A stretch of DNA of 64,000 bases from Ovis canadensis (Eukaryota > Chordata > Mammalia > Artiodactyla > Bovidae). Below are positions 31,713 to 43,732 of this stretch, in pieces. Both the position numbers and the translations under genes were made by a program. The stretch lies in assembly GCF_042477335.2 (NCBI RefSeq), contig NC_091251.1:86133501-86197500 (forward strand). The letters are read 5' to 3'. The notes beneath the pieces are model-generated. The model saw nothing but the letters and a program-made list of their open reading frames with translations, did not search any database and was not told where the DNA came from. Position 1 is the first letter of the stretch. Each line of letters opens with the position of its first letter.

Positions 31713-32690
31713 GGCAAGAGTGCTACCTGTTTATCAAACTCTAACTATCTGGACTTCACGGTGACAGTGACAACAGGGGTCCAGGGAGGCATCTTCCCTC
31801 TCCCTGCCACCGTGAGGTACCAACTACCCTTTCTGTCTGCCTCTCAGCGGCACTGCCTTGGCATTTCCAAGGAGCTGAGTCTGGGAGGCCTGCTACTAAC
31901 TCCTCGACTCTTCTCCATCACCGCAGTGCTCCTCCCAGCCTGGCGGCTCCCTGCTCTTCTATTCTCTGCTTCTCTTTCTCATCAGCTCATCTCCTCACAA
32001 TTTTCAGGGTTCTTACAAGAGGCAGTAAGATGATTCACTTAGGAAGTCATCTTAGCATAGCATGAGCAAAAAAGTTGTTAGGTCCAGGGCCCACCTGTGT
32101 TCATCTATCACTAATGCATATAATGGAGAAGGCCTTGGCTTTGAAACCAGATGGGCTTGGGGCCCCAACTCGGGCTCTCTCTACCCTCTGCCAAAGGCAA
32201 ACATCCCATGCTCTTTGTGTTGCTGCGAAGCATCAATGCAACACCATGTGGTACGTCGCCCGACATAGGGCAGAACCAAGAGAGAGTGCTTCTCTTCTGC
32301 TTCACTAGTTACTAAATTATTTCTTCACCAGCAAAGATAACCTGAGCTTCTCCACCCAACTTCTTCCTGGTCTAAAACTGTTCCAGAGAAAATGCTGTTT
32401 TACAGGCACTCTCAATTTCACCAATGGTAGTTACATTCATTCATCTTAATTTTTCAAAAGACACTGATCAAAAATTTTCCAACCAACCACACTGGAGTCA
32501 CGTAGCAACTTCTACCTTCAAACATCTTTTAAAATTCTGTTTGATACCAAAAAGAATTAAAAATCAGAAGACACAGGCAGGAGAAATCTCTTGACATGAG
32601 ATCTCCCTTCTATAGAAAGGGGTCATATGACAAATTCTCTCTCTGCTCTAAGCAAATGGACACCCACTACCCAAGGCAATGGTTGCTAGC
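31713..32690. other. Mostly unassigned; possible MIR near 32120-32190
   Basis: 'ggagaaggccttggctttgaaaccag' resembles the start of a MIR in sense. The open frames at 31614-32033 and 32062-32308 have no support as genes. Confidence 0.4.
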
Positions 32691-32900
32691 TAGCCTTTGG
32701 GAGAAACTCCTTTTGAGAATCTGATGAACACTCTAAACCCTATGCCCAGAAAAATGTCAATCTGCACAGAGACACAAAATACTGCCTGGAATTTCACGAG
32801 GGTTAAATTCACAAGCCCTGTGAAACCTACCCATCAACAGCAAAGAGCCCTCAACAAGAAACCATCTACAATATTCAAACTGGCAAAATCGTCCATTTAG
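32691..32900 (+). repeat. Old repeat related to 35270-35480
   Basis: The block 'ccttttgagaatctgatgaa' and the following 'agaaaaatg' recur near 35305. The layout suggests two copies of one old mammalian repeat whose family name I cannot fix. Confidence 0.4.
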
Positions 32901-33684
32901 ATTTTGTTTCTTTAAGGTGCAATAAACTCAAAAACCTCAAGAAGATAAAGAAAGAAGTGTTCACATTCAACTCTCCACATCTGGCTTCAGTGTCAACTCT
33001 TTCTGGCTCAAAACAAAATGCTATAAATTTAACAAGGCTCAAAACCTAAAAAGAAGGTTCTCTCTTTAAAGCAAAACATCAAAATAAAGAGATACCAAGG
33101 CCAGTGAATGTGCTGGGAGGGTGGGCAAGGGAAAAGGAGGTTAAAAAATGAAGTATTAAGAACATCTACACATTATATTTTTCAGAATCATCCTTTTTAA
33201 TTTTCTATGTCTGTGTATGTTCTTAACATGCATTATATATTTACATAATAGCACATGTATATATATATATATAATATATAAACAGAAATACATGTTATTT
33301 TTACTGACAGGAGTAAGCGATCACAAAAAAAGTTTGTAAATCCTGTCCTACTAGACAGCTTCCAAAATTAGTTTACCTAACAATAGTTTCTCCTGGGTAA
33401 CTCTCCACAAATGGAATTTCCCTTGAAAATAATCACATTAGCCATCTTCTTTACTCCTGAAATGAGAAGTTGGTTTCAAACTGACAACAATAATGCTGAG
33501 ATTGTTCCACAAGAACCAGTTCCCTCTTTTGCTTTTAAAGTCTAATTCTCATAGCTCCACTCACTCCATATCTTTCTACCTAAGTGGAAATAATCCATGT
33601 AATGAATTAAATAAAAAATCAACTGAATACACTGGTAAGCATTTTCCACTACGCAGTTCTTACCATAATTGTGATAGTTAATAC
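32901..33684. other. Unassigned AT-rich sequence with a TA-rich run
   Basis: The TA microsatellite lies at about 33257-33280. No gene recognised. Confidence 0.5.
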
Positions 33685-33875
33685 TCTTCAATTCCTACAA
33701 TGTCCCCAGCACTGAGCAAAATGTTTTACCTGCCTGATGGTACTTAATCTGACTCTCTTAGGTGGGTTCTAATACACTCCCAGTTTTGAAGATATAAAGC
33801 CAATGCTCAGAAGTCACATGGCCGTGAAGGACCTGGAATTCAAACCTACGTGTGTGTGACCCCAGAGACCATTCT
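33685..33875 (-). mobile_element. MIR-like fragment (antisense)
   Basis: 'ctacaatgtccccagcactgagc', 'tcagaagtcacatggccgtgaagg', 'gaattcaaacc' follow the antisense MIR order. Confidence 0.5.
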
Positions 33876-34732
33876 TACCTCAGGGAGGGTAACTGCCTCC
33901 CTCAAGTAACATATGTTAGGTATATACTTTTATATATTAGGTAACAATAATAATATACAGTTAACATATGCAAAAGTTCTTTATGCATAATTGTACTATA
34001 AAATAAAAATAAGATCCCTGGGTTTTTAAATAAAATGTTACAATACCAAAAGTAGAAAAGTATTTTTAAGTGGTAAAAGAGAATGTCATTGGCAAACAAA
34101 TCAAAGAATTACTTTAGTTAGCCTTTATGGAATATGGGGAAACTTTACTGTTCTTTTTCAAGTACTACAAAATCTAATTAATATTAAGAGTTAACATTAT
34201 TATAAAATGAAAGTTTTAAAGATGAGAAAATTTGACCATAAAACACTGCTCTGAAAGTCCATTATAAATCAGATATTCTCTCAAACTATATTAAGAAAGA
34301 ACATCTGATGATCTGATCAGCTCACAATTCAGTCCCCAAACTCCAGCAGAAAAAAGAAATTTCATTGTACTTAATATCTTAACTTGTGCAAAATCAAAGT
34401 GATGAATCCCCTAAGTAAAAGGAATGACTCTTAGTCTACCTTACATATAATCCACTCTATTCTCTCTCCACAAGATACCACTTCTGTTTTTAACCTGAAA
34501 CACGCAGAATTACACAGAACATAAACCCATTCTCAGCATTTTAAGAGAACACTTAGCAATTTGATCCTTTAAAACTGAAAAATCTTCATTAAACAAGTTT
34601 ACTATTTTGTGTAAATTACTAGTTAAAATCTGCATGGCCTGGATTTCAGGCAAAGAATTTTAATATTTAGAAAGGAAAAACAAATGTCTATACTGCTATT
34701 ACTAATAATCTCAATGTTGTGATCTAACAATG
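33876..34732. other. Unassigned AT-rich intronic sequence
   Basis: No gene or repeat recognised. Confidence 0.5.
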
Positions 34733-35045
34733 TTCATTCATTTGCTAACAAATGCTTACTGAATACCAACTATGTATGAGGCAAACTGATCTAGGCCCTA
34801 GAGATAAGCGAAACAAGGTATTCACACTAAAGATTACATTCTAATGGGGGATGAGAAACAGATAACATACAAGTGAACAAAGATAAAATAATTTCAGGTT
34901 ATAAATATGATGCTAAAAAACAATAAAATGATATAAATGTCAAAGATTATTTTTTAAAGTGATGCAGGATGGTCCGTAAGAAGGTTCCATTTGAGCTGAA
35001 ATTTGAAGAATGATACAAAGAGAAGAAAGTTCTAAGTAGAAAAGG
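34733..35045 (+). mobile_element. Ancient interspersed repeat, same family as 19766-20410
   Basis: 'tgcttactgaataccaactatgtatgagg', 'agattacattctaatgggggatgag' and 'gttccatttgagctgaaatttgaag' follow the same consensus theme as the 19.8-20.4 kb repeat. Confidence 0.5.
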
Positions 35046-35269
35046 ACCACCTCACCTTATGAGAGGTTTTATTTCACAATTTAATTTATTTTTATTTCTT
35101 GGATGGGTTATATCCTGGAGAGAGCCACTTTATGATGAATTCTGTTTAAAGCTTACAATATTTACTGATAAGTATCCAATGCATCTGTGCACACACAAAG
35201 CTAATCTGATACACAGGAAAAACAGTAATAATAATAACAATTTCCCAATCTTTTAGTGTAAGCCAGAAG

Positions 35270-35480
35270 CTCTTACCTCTGGGGAAAGAGCAGTAATGAT
35301 TACTGAATCTTTTGAGAATCTGATGAAAGCAATGAACTCTGTCCTCAAAAAAAAAAAAAAATGCACATACACAGAAACTTTACATAAAATTTTAGGAGGT
35401 TCTTAGAACCTTGAAGCCCGTCTATAACACATACACCCTATCCCCAAACAGAAATCCATGAACCCTAGGTTAAGAATTAA
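35270..35480 (+). repeat. Old repeat, family unresolved
   Basis: 'tcttttgagaatctgatgaaagc', an A-run, 'atgcacatacacag', 'ccatgaaccctaggttaagaa'. Related to 32691-32900 and possibly 36270-36430. Confidence 0.4.
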
Positions 35481-35639
35481 GCAGTAATTATCATAGTCAG
35501 ATGGGATGAATATGAATGCAAGCTGCCACTCTACTTTTAAATCATTCACAAATCAGGAATGCTTACTCTCAATTTATATTGGCCCACGTAAGACTCTGTA
35601 CAGGAATTTTCTCTATTCTACAGAAACAGACTATTAGGA

Positions 35640-35750
35640 TAGATATAGACATAGTTAGCTATATATAGATATACAGATATACATATATGCATATATATAC
35701 AGAGAGAGAGATTAATACATATATGTATAAAGAAAGATAGATAAATTCCC
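35640..35750 (+). repeat. Low-complexity TA/GATA-rich tract
   Basis: A mixture of ATAGATA, ATATAC and a (GA)n run. No unique unit predominates. Confidence 0.8.
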
Positions 35751-36019
35751 ACCTAAAAGTGAATGAAATACCTCTTCACTACAACTACTGTAATCTTTCA
35801 CACATGGTAACAGTGTAATTTGAGATTTGGTTTTGTGCAAAATCTTATAATTTCTTCTCCCAAAGAAAAATATTACCACATTGCTTCAAAGGCTGCAAAG
35901 CTGAACATAACACCTATTAACTTACAGATGTTCTCTGGTTCAAAAGCAAAGCTTATGATTATTTTTTTAAAACCATTCACACATAACATACACATACACT
36001 ACAATTTAGTTGCCTAAGG

Positions 36020-36240
36020 AATATATATCAATCACAAATTATAAAACAGACTCACAGACATAGAAGAAAAACTCATGGTTACCAAAGGGGGAAAAGGGAG
36101 GGGGGTAATAAATTAGAGGAGTTTGGGGTTAGCAGATTTAAACTACTATAAAACAAGGAAATAACAAGGCCCTACAGGGAATTATATTTAATATCTTGTA
36201 ATAAATCATAATGGAAAAGAAAATAAAGAATATACATCAC
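36020..36240 (+). mobile_element. L1 3' end fragment
   Basis: 'aaaacagactcacagacatagaag', 'ctcatggttaccaaaggggg', 'aataacaaggccctacaggg' and 'aatatcttgtaataaatcataatgg' are the terminal L1 pattern. Confidence 0.85.
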
Positions 36241-36429
36241 TAATCTAAGGTACAAACTAGATCACTAGATCAATGGTTCTTAACCTTTTTTGATTCCAAT
36301 ACCCCTTCAAGAATTTGAAAAATGCTATACAATCCTCCCATTTTAAAAAAATGGACATATGCATATAAAATGTGCATATAATTTCAGTCTGTTCAGTGCA
36401 TTTCAAATTAAATCAAGGGTTTAAAAAAG

Positions 36430-38215
36430 CCTATGCCTACAATACAAGTATATTATGGCTGCCTGTTTCTGGGAAGGGGAACTAATTAGGAAAACCAACT
36501 TGGAAGGAAGATTTTTCATTACATATCCTTTTGTATTTTTCAAAATTTGAACCATATAACTCTACTATCTACTCAAAACACTAGTAAGTTAAAAAATAAA
36601 AAAGCATTACACTCAAATATGTGGCAGGATACCAATGCAGAAGGTAAAAAAATCTTCAGATAAAGATATTTAAAATAACTAGTCTACTAAAGTCAACATA
36701 TTTGCACACTGTTTCTTCACATTTGGGGATTGAAAGAGGTTCATGACCACAAAACTATGCTCTTGTTTCCTAATTTTCAGAGACATTTCCAGTTTCAACT
36801 TTTTGCTATGAAAATATAAAAGGTCAAATAATAATTTCACATTATTCATATCTAACTTCTGAAATCTCAGTTAAGTGACAATAGTTAGTAATGTATTGGA
36901 TGTGGTATTGCCATATCTCTTGATTTTTATTGTCATTCCCATTTGATAGATATGGAAACCAAGCTTTCTGAAATTAACTCACTTGCCCTGGGCAACAAAG
37001 CTAGAAGTTAGCTAGAACTCCTGCAGGAAACAAAGCCTATGTACCTCCTCCCATGCAACATTGTAGCATAACCTCCACAGAGGAAGGTGAACACTAAAAT
37101 CAAGGACCCTATTTCTTAGGCAATCATTCTCATCATAAATACAGTTTAGAGCCCTAGACCATTATAAAAACTGGGAATTCTATCTGCATTTTCCTATATA
37201 CTACACAAACCAGATACAAATGAAAGAGAGGAATTAGCCCATCTAACAATTTCAAAAGCACAAAAACTAATTTTAACTTGAAATTATTTAAGTCCTTACA
37301 AACTGTCACCCTATAAAATAAAAATGTATGCTGAATCATAAGCCTAAAGTTAAAAAAAAAAAATCAGAGAATGAGTGTCACAGAAATGTTACCCATCTAA
37401 AGGTTTCAATATCAAGAGGCAAAGAGTTTCTTTCTGCTGAATAGCACCTCCAGGCATCAAAGTTTTTGGAATGTTTGATACCAACTGTTCAAACTATAAG
37501 CAAAATGCCTCAGACATGTATGATGAATTGTAAGCCTAGCAACAATGATGCCACTTTCATTATAATCACATTTTCAAAAAGGTGGTAGTTTTCAAAAACA
37601 TTTCCCTCGAATCTAAATTTATATAATCGTTTAAAGTTAAAAAGAGAAGGAAATAAGGAGTGGGTGGAGAACATAAACCACTTAACCAGATAATAACTCC
37701 TAGTAGTTATTATTGCAATTATTATTCATGGGTGTGTGTGTATCTGCCTAAGTGTTTATCTCGTCCTAGGTACCTGTCAAAGTCTGCATCATGTCCTGCT
37801 GTGCAGGTACCCAGAAAGCATCAAAGTCTTTACTTTCTTATGAGGCTCATAAGGCACTCAACCGCTACTGAATTTCCCTTACCAGGAAAATGAGGAAAAG
37901 TCCTTCAAGCTTAAAAACTTTAGAACCTTCTGAAAATACTTTCAGAAGTACTTCATGGAGAAAATTCAGATGTCTATATGTCAAGGTCTATCCTGCAATT
38001 TCACAATTGCAGGAAAAGCCAGGTCACTCTAATATATTAACACAGACAATTACATGCTGGTGCTGCTTTCTGCAGAAAATAAAATCACTGACACAAATTT
38101 CAAAACCCCACCTACTGGAAAAAGAGCAAAAGAGATGAAAGTTTCCTTTCACTTTTTTACAGTTCTGCAAATAAAGAGACTTTTAAAATGCTAGGCAATA
38201 ATGGTAGTGTTACTT
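36430..38215. other. Unassigned sequence with a MIR-like patch and a small hairpin
   Basis: 36930-37050 resembles antisense MIR ('gatatggaaaccaagc', 'ttgccctgggcaacaaagctag'). At 37992-38013 arms cctgcaatt / aattgcagg enclose tcac. No gene recognised. Confidence 0.45.
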
Positions 38216-38415
38216 ATGAAGTGAAGTGAAGTCGCTCAGTTGTGTCCAACTCTCTGCGACCCCATGGACTGCAGCCTACCAGGCTCCTCTGTCCATGGGA
38301 TTTTCCAGGCAATAGTCCTGGAGTGGATTGCCATTTCCTTCTCCAGGGGATCTTCCCAACCCAGGGATCGAACCCGGGTCTCCCGCATTGTAGACAGACG
38401 CTTTACCGTCTGAGC
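38216..38415 (-). mobile_element. Bov-tA SINE
   Basis: Antisense: 'gaagtgaagtgaagtcgctc' through 'gacgctttaccgtctgagcc'. Well preserved. Confidence 0.94.
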
Positions 38416-39231
38416 CAAGTCACTCAAATACTATGATGTCTATAATAAACGTTTTTATAGGGCAAACACACAAAATAAGTGATCATTAATGAATACCTAA
38501 TTTTTGAGCTTTCAAAAATTATGTTAAAAATGTTTCATAATTACGATGTTTATACAATTTCCATTTTCAAATTCCCCTAAAATTAAAGACCTTAAAGACA
38601 TGTTTTTACTTTATTCTTTAAAGCAACCCCCAAAATTCAACTGTACTTTATATTACACCCCCAAATAAAATTAACTCAAGCCTTCCAAGTCAGTCAAAAC
38701 AATTCTATAGAAAATTAAATCAGTAGCTAGCCTTTGGCATGCATATATAATTTATTCTGGTTTTTCCTAAGGAAATGGTAAAAAAAGAAAAGAAATTCAT
38801 CTTACATTTTCATTATGTTCATAAACCACTTCCTAAAGTTGTAAGAAGCCACACAAACAAAAGTTAATCCATTGTAAGAACAACAAATGTCATTCAACAA
38901 ACTCTCTACATTCACTATAATCACCAAGAACATACACACATTTCTAAAATCTGTAAATGACTGTTACTTCTTTGTTATTCTACAGCTGTGGAAATCTATC
39001 TTACGGAATGCTTCCTAAATATCTTCCCAAAACGTGCTTATTACACAAGAATCACTTTTAGTCTGTCTGGAATTAAGCTTGCAGGTGTATCTAGTATTAT
39101 ATGATCTTGTTGCTCTCCAATGCTCCTATGCTGGGAAAATACATAAGTTCACAAAAATCACATTTTTGGAGAGTAGAAATCTTGGAAATTTTTCAGTACT
39201 ATTGGACTACGTTTAACACATGAGAAAAAGA
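38416..39231. other. Unassigned AT-rich intronic sequence
   Basis: No gene or repeat recognised. Confidence 0.5.
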
Positions 39232-40030
39232 AATACAAATAGCCAATAAACACATGAAAAGATGCTCAGTGTCACTAATCATTAGGGAAATAAAAACCAC
39301 AATAACTACCACTTTATGCACATTATGACTGCTATTATCAAAAAAAGAAAAGAGTAAGTGTGAGAATGTGTAGAAATTGGAAGAAGCCTTGGGCACTGCT
39401 GGTAGGAATGTAAAATGGTGCAGCTGCTGTGGAAAACAGCATGGCAATTACTCAAAAAATTAAACATATGACCTAGTAGTTCCACTTCTGGGTATATACC
39501 CAAAAGAAGTGAAAACAGGGACTCAAACAGATATTTATACACCCATGTTCATAGCAGCATTATTCTCAATAACCAAAAGGTGGAAAAACGTAAGTTTTGT
39601 GTGCATGAGTGAGTGTGTGTGTGTGTATGTGTGATGGAATATTAATCAGCCTTAAAAGGAAAGAACTTCTGACACATGCTACAACATGGATGAATCTTCA
39701 GGACATTACACTAAGCGAGATACGCCAACCACAAGAGAGACAAATATTGTAGGATTCCACTTACACAAGATACCTAAAGTATTCAGATTCACAGACAGAA
39801 AGTAGAATGAGGGCTGCAAAGAGGTTAGGGGCAGAGGTAATGGGGAGGCAGTATTTATTTAATGGACACAGGATTTCAGTTGGGGAAAGATGAAAAAGTC
39901 CTGGAGATGAGAGATGGGGATGGATGCCTTCACAACGCAAAGGTAAATGCCATGCCTAATGCATACTTAAAAACAGGTAAGATGACCAACATTATGTTAT
40001 ATATATTTTACCACATTTTTTAAAATAAGG
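39232..40030 (+). mobile_element. L1M ORF2 3' end and 3'UTR
   Basis: 'acacatgaaaagatgctcagtg', 'ctgctggtaggaatgtaaaatgg', 'acccatgttcatagcagcattattc', 'acaacatggatgaatcttcagg', then a decayed 3'UTR ending 'gttatatatattttaccacat'. A (TG)n patch sits at 39610-39632. Confidence 0.88.
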
Positions 40031-41383
40031 TAAGAAACAACAAAGTGTTGAAACATGAGCCAAATCTGCCTCATGCATGCCTCTGTCACTACTCACAAGA
40101 CCCAACATCATGGCTCTGAGTGGTCAGTTAAATTCCAATTTAAATGTTTACCATGGACCCCAAGAAATTAATACAACAAAGTTGAAATCTGTTCTAAGAA
40201 AGTTTAAACTGCTTCCTCAGAATAAAGTTCTTTGCAAGACAGAGATGATAGTAGTTATCACCTGTCCATTTCAGAGTAAATAAATTAGTAAAGAACCCAA
40301 ATATACCTCCCAACTTTGTAGTTCAAGCATGGCTACTTTTATCCCTAGCAAGTTTTTCTTTCATTTTTCTTTCAAAGTCTTATAAAGACTATTCTCATGT
40401 TTACCAGCAAAATCTTTAGTCAAAAATTCTCTCCACCAAACTCATATGAGCTCATCTTCATTAACTATAGATATATCATCTCTACAGTAATCAATATTCA
40501 TTTCATGTCCACCAACTTCAAGTTTACACTGGGAAAAACATAAGCATAAATTCCTATGGGAAAAACAGAAGCTTGAAATATCCTCCGCTACATTTTCTAG
40601 TCCCACTCCAGCTTTTTTTTTTTTTTCCAGCTTTTCTTATGATACCTTTCTTATAATACCTTTGTAACAATTTCACAAATCATTATAGAAATAAATGTGC
40701 ACTAACTAGCAACCAAGTTTTTTATTTCCTTTGAGCTTAAAGGAAACCAAGTTTTTAAATTTCCTTTGAGAATAAAGTCTAATTTAGAAAAAAAACAGTT
40801 CTCATAAGAACTTATCCATAATTAATTCCACAAACAAGAATGATCATCAAATCCATTTCCTGTTTGTACTATCTGAAAACAAGAATGCGGGTAATCAATT
40901 ACTGACCATTTTTTCTCAATTTGAAAAAAAGAATTATTTCAAGTATCATTTTCTATATATAAGTTAATGGTACCATATCCTCTACTACTTCCTGTGATTA
41001 AGATTGTACAATTTATAGGTGTCATTGCATACAATGTATACATCTAAATCTCAACAGAAGAAAAAAAGAAAAACACAGACCCAGACACCTTAAAGTTTCT
41101 GTGGCGTTTAGTTTTTCTATTTATCAGTGTTAGAGATACTCCTGATAATAAGTTTTTTTTCATCTGTCCATGGCTATTTAGGTTCAACTGAGCCCTCTAA
41201 AAGGGGGAGTGGGTATACCTGGTCACAGACCAGTAACTTGTCTAAAACACGTCTGAAAAGTCTCCCATTCCTTCAACTTGCAACAAAGAATTTTAACAAA
41301 TATGGAACTTACAAAAAGAAAATTATATACAGATATAAAAAGATCAATTGAAAAGGAATCCATCACCTGGTCATGAGCCTTAC
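40031..41383. other. Intron immediately downstream of the PPP2R5E exon
   Basis: Unassigned apart from a T14 run between tccagctttt direct repeats (40607-40635) and a 34-base imperfect tandem pair at 40711/40745 (aaccaagtttttt / aaccaagttttta, each followed by atttcctttgag). Confidence 0.5.
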
Positions 41384-41540
41384 CTTTTAGCAGCGGCAGA
41401 GGTGTTAACTCAATAGGCTTGCCTTGAGACCTAAACTGTGAGGAACTTTGCGACCTCTTCTGTCTGGCTTTTCTGACGGACTTCCGAGAAAATCCGTCTA
41501 CTTTATCCACTGATGGAGGAGTAGTTGGTGCTGAGGACAT
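41384..41540 (-). CDS. PPP2R5E: PPP2R5E first coding exon (PP2A B56-epsilon regulatory subunit, N-terminal 52 residues)
   Basis: The exon reads from ATG at 41540-41538 through 52 codons plus one base. The peptide begins [10 protein letters not shown], contains the basic, serine-rich stretch [12 protein letters not shown], and ends ELTPLPLLK. It matches my memory of the human PPP2R5E N-terminus; paralogs PPP2R5A/B share the DGF-RKSVRKA core but differ at the start. The donor follows at once on the minus strand (AAAG|GTAAGG, cut between 41384 and 41383), so the next exon starts in phase 1. The acceptor is a pyrimidine tract ending in CAG at 41550-41548, leaving TAGGGAT before the ATG, so the exon probably spans 41384-41547. 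B56 subunits direct PP2A to substrates carrying LxxIxE-type motifs. This segment is the flexible basic N-terminus before the HEAT-repeat-like fold. The reading frame past 41384 is intron. The remaining exons must lie to the left, and I recognised none in the window. Confidence 0.94.
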
Positions 41541-41547
41541 ATCCCTA

Positions 41548-43732
41548 CTGAAGAGAAAGAAGAATCATCCACATACCCCCAAGGTGGAAGCAAACAAGTG
41601 AGTTACACAAATTCTAAAACTCCCACACACTTTTTTTTTAAATGAGAATATGGGGGGAAAAAAGCAAAATCAATTAACAGTTCTATATTCAATGGGAAAA
41701 CAGAAAAACTTGGTGGAAAATAGAATATAAGTACTATATAAACAATATTGTAATGCTAATGCCTTGTGCTGCTTCTACAATATGCGGTAAAGATGTTCAT
41801 TTATACCTGAAAAAACTCTAAGCCATGTACTCATTTTTTAACTGCACAGCTCTTCTCATCTTGAGATCCTAAATTAATTTTGGAGCTATTCTGCAACTGG
41901 AAAACTTCCATCGATACATTTTCCCAAGATATTTAATATTATGAATGGGCTCTGGAGTTGAAATCCTTATGGTACTTCAAGAATCTATACCAATGGATCA
42001 CAGCAAGGTGAAATTTACAATTTCTGAACTAACAAGGCATGACTTTTTAATGCAATGTCCTAGCTAAGATAAACGACACCATACCACCAATGAAGACAGG
42101 CTAGATTACTTTAAACAGAACACATAAAGGGCATAATTAAAATCATTTCAAAGAAGTCTTTTTGAAAGAAGCCATCTGATGTTACTAAAGCTTAAAAACT
42201 ATGATGAAATCATGCACCAAAATTGACCTAAGAACCTAAATTCACAGCCTACTTAGACAACAAAGTTGAGTTCCCTTGAAGTTCATCATCAAATATTAAT
42301 TTTCATTCCATCAAACTAATGGAACAGAACAGTTCCTTGAGATTTTCTTTAACCTTCTCAAATTATATAAAATGAAGGCTATTTCCTAAAAGTAACAAGC
42401 ATTAAGCTCAGTTTCATTCACCAATTTAAACAGATGCCCTCATTTCCATGGCACAGAAGCTCCACCATGCCCCATGTAAAATAAATGGCAGTCTTTAATA
42501 GAAATAAGGCACATAGTGGAAATGCTGAAATGCAATCACTCACCTGGCATCCCTACATAACATGAGTGGTTTTTAACCTCTAAATAAAAGAGTAAGGGAG
42601 TTTCTTTCTGAACGTGTGAGAATAAAAAGTTACCTGGATTAGCAGAATTCTGACAGAGCAAAAATAACAAAAACAAAAATCAAGAACAAACAAGACCTTA
42701 TAGTGCTGAGGTTTGGGATGCTGAAGTCCGTTTGGCTCTTTTTAAAAAAAAGTTTTTTAGCAATCTACCTAATTTAGCCTCAAATACAATGTGATAGATA
42801 ATTGCCAAGCATGAATGACTGCAGAAGATCACTTAAAAATTCATAATGAGTGCATCTACAAGAAGCTCCACATCACATTTGTATGTTGCAAATTTAGGGG
42901 CAGCTTTCTTTTCCAATCTGGTATGAGTTATTTAGATTACATGTAACCCTCACAACACAAAATTTCCGTAAATCCTGTTCCTCCATCACTCGTTTTGTCT
43001 CCCCTTTATTCTTCACGTCTCATAGAGATAAGTTACTGGTAGCAAAAAAAAAAAAAATTTTTTTTTTTTTTAATCACTTGACCCTTATGCCCGCGGCCCA
43101 GGATAAACGTCAAGGATCTCAACCCTAAAGCGCTGCAGAACTGAACGTGTTTTGCAGCGGGTCGGTGCAAAGCCCGGGGAAACAGGTTTCGCCCCGAACT
43201 AGAGCGCCCAAGCTTTATCATCCTCTGAGCAGCAGGCACAGGGCATTTCCACGGCTCAGGATAATCCAAAGAGGGTGCTGGGGTGGAGAAGAAAGACAGA
43301 CAAGGGGTTGGTCTGTAGGGATGCTCACACACTCCCTTTGCTCCCACCCACCCCATCCCCCCACTACCCGAAGCCCTGGAGAAGCTAAGCTGCTACAGAA
43401 TCCTTCTCACTACACCAATCCCCCTTTCCTCCCCCCTCCGCCTCCATCAGTGGATAAAGGGGGACAAGAATACGCCTCCAGTGCCGGAAGGTGGAGAAAA
43501 AGGGGGGGAGGGGGCAAACAGAACGAGAGACAACATCAGAAGCAATTGCAGGTAAATCAGACAAGTGGGACCGACGCTCCCTCTCCCGCGCCTCATCCCA
43601 CCGCACCCCTCGCCAGCTCGGGCCAGGCCTTTCCCGAGGCCGGTGCCCTGCGGGTTCTCCAGGAGGACGGGGAAGAGGCAAGCAAGGAGGAAAGGAAGCG
43701 GACAAGCCGCGAGGCTGGAGGGACGAAGTTAC
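41548..43732 (-). other. PPP2R5E: Probable first intron of PPP2R5E
   Basis: On the minus strand this stretch runs from a GT donor at 43732-43731 (exon side CAAG|GTAACT) to a pyrimidine-rich tract and CAG acceptor at 41550-41548. It would be about 2.2 kb. The left part is AT-rich with no recognised repeat; the right part enters the CpG island through an A14/T14 tract. The acceptor is well supported by the coding exon. The donor is chosen because it is the best-looking one inside the island on this strand and is inference. Confidence 0.55.
43044..43071. repeat. A14/T14 palindromic tract at the CpG-island edge
   Basis: Fourteen A residues are followed directly by fourteen T residues, forming a perfect 28-base palindrome at the boundary between AT-rich intron sequence and the CpG island. 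Such poly(dA:dT) tracts disfavour nucleosomes. Length is likely variable between individuals and prone to sequencing error. Confidence 0.9.

Noticed and set aside
31614..32308. 139-codon and 77-codon open frames
   Set aside because: The first begins inside a CHR SINE and reads through its A-rich tail (KEKEKRKKKKK). Neither shows a domain or splice signals.
1..41383. Further PPP2R5E exons
   Set aside because: I looked for the next expected segment (beginning with the residues after LLK, with a Q-Q-C-C core) on the minus strand and did not find it. A spliced alignment would settle this.
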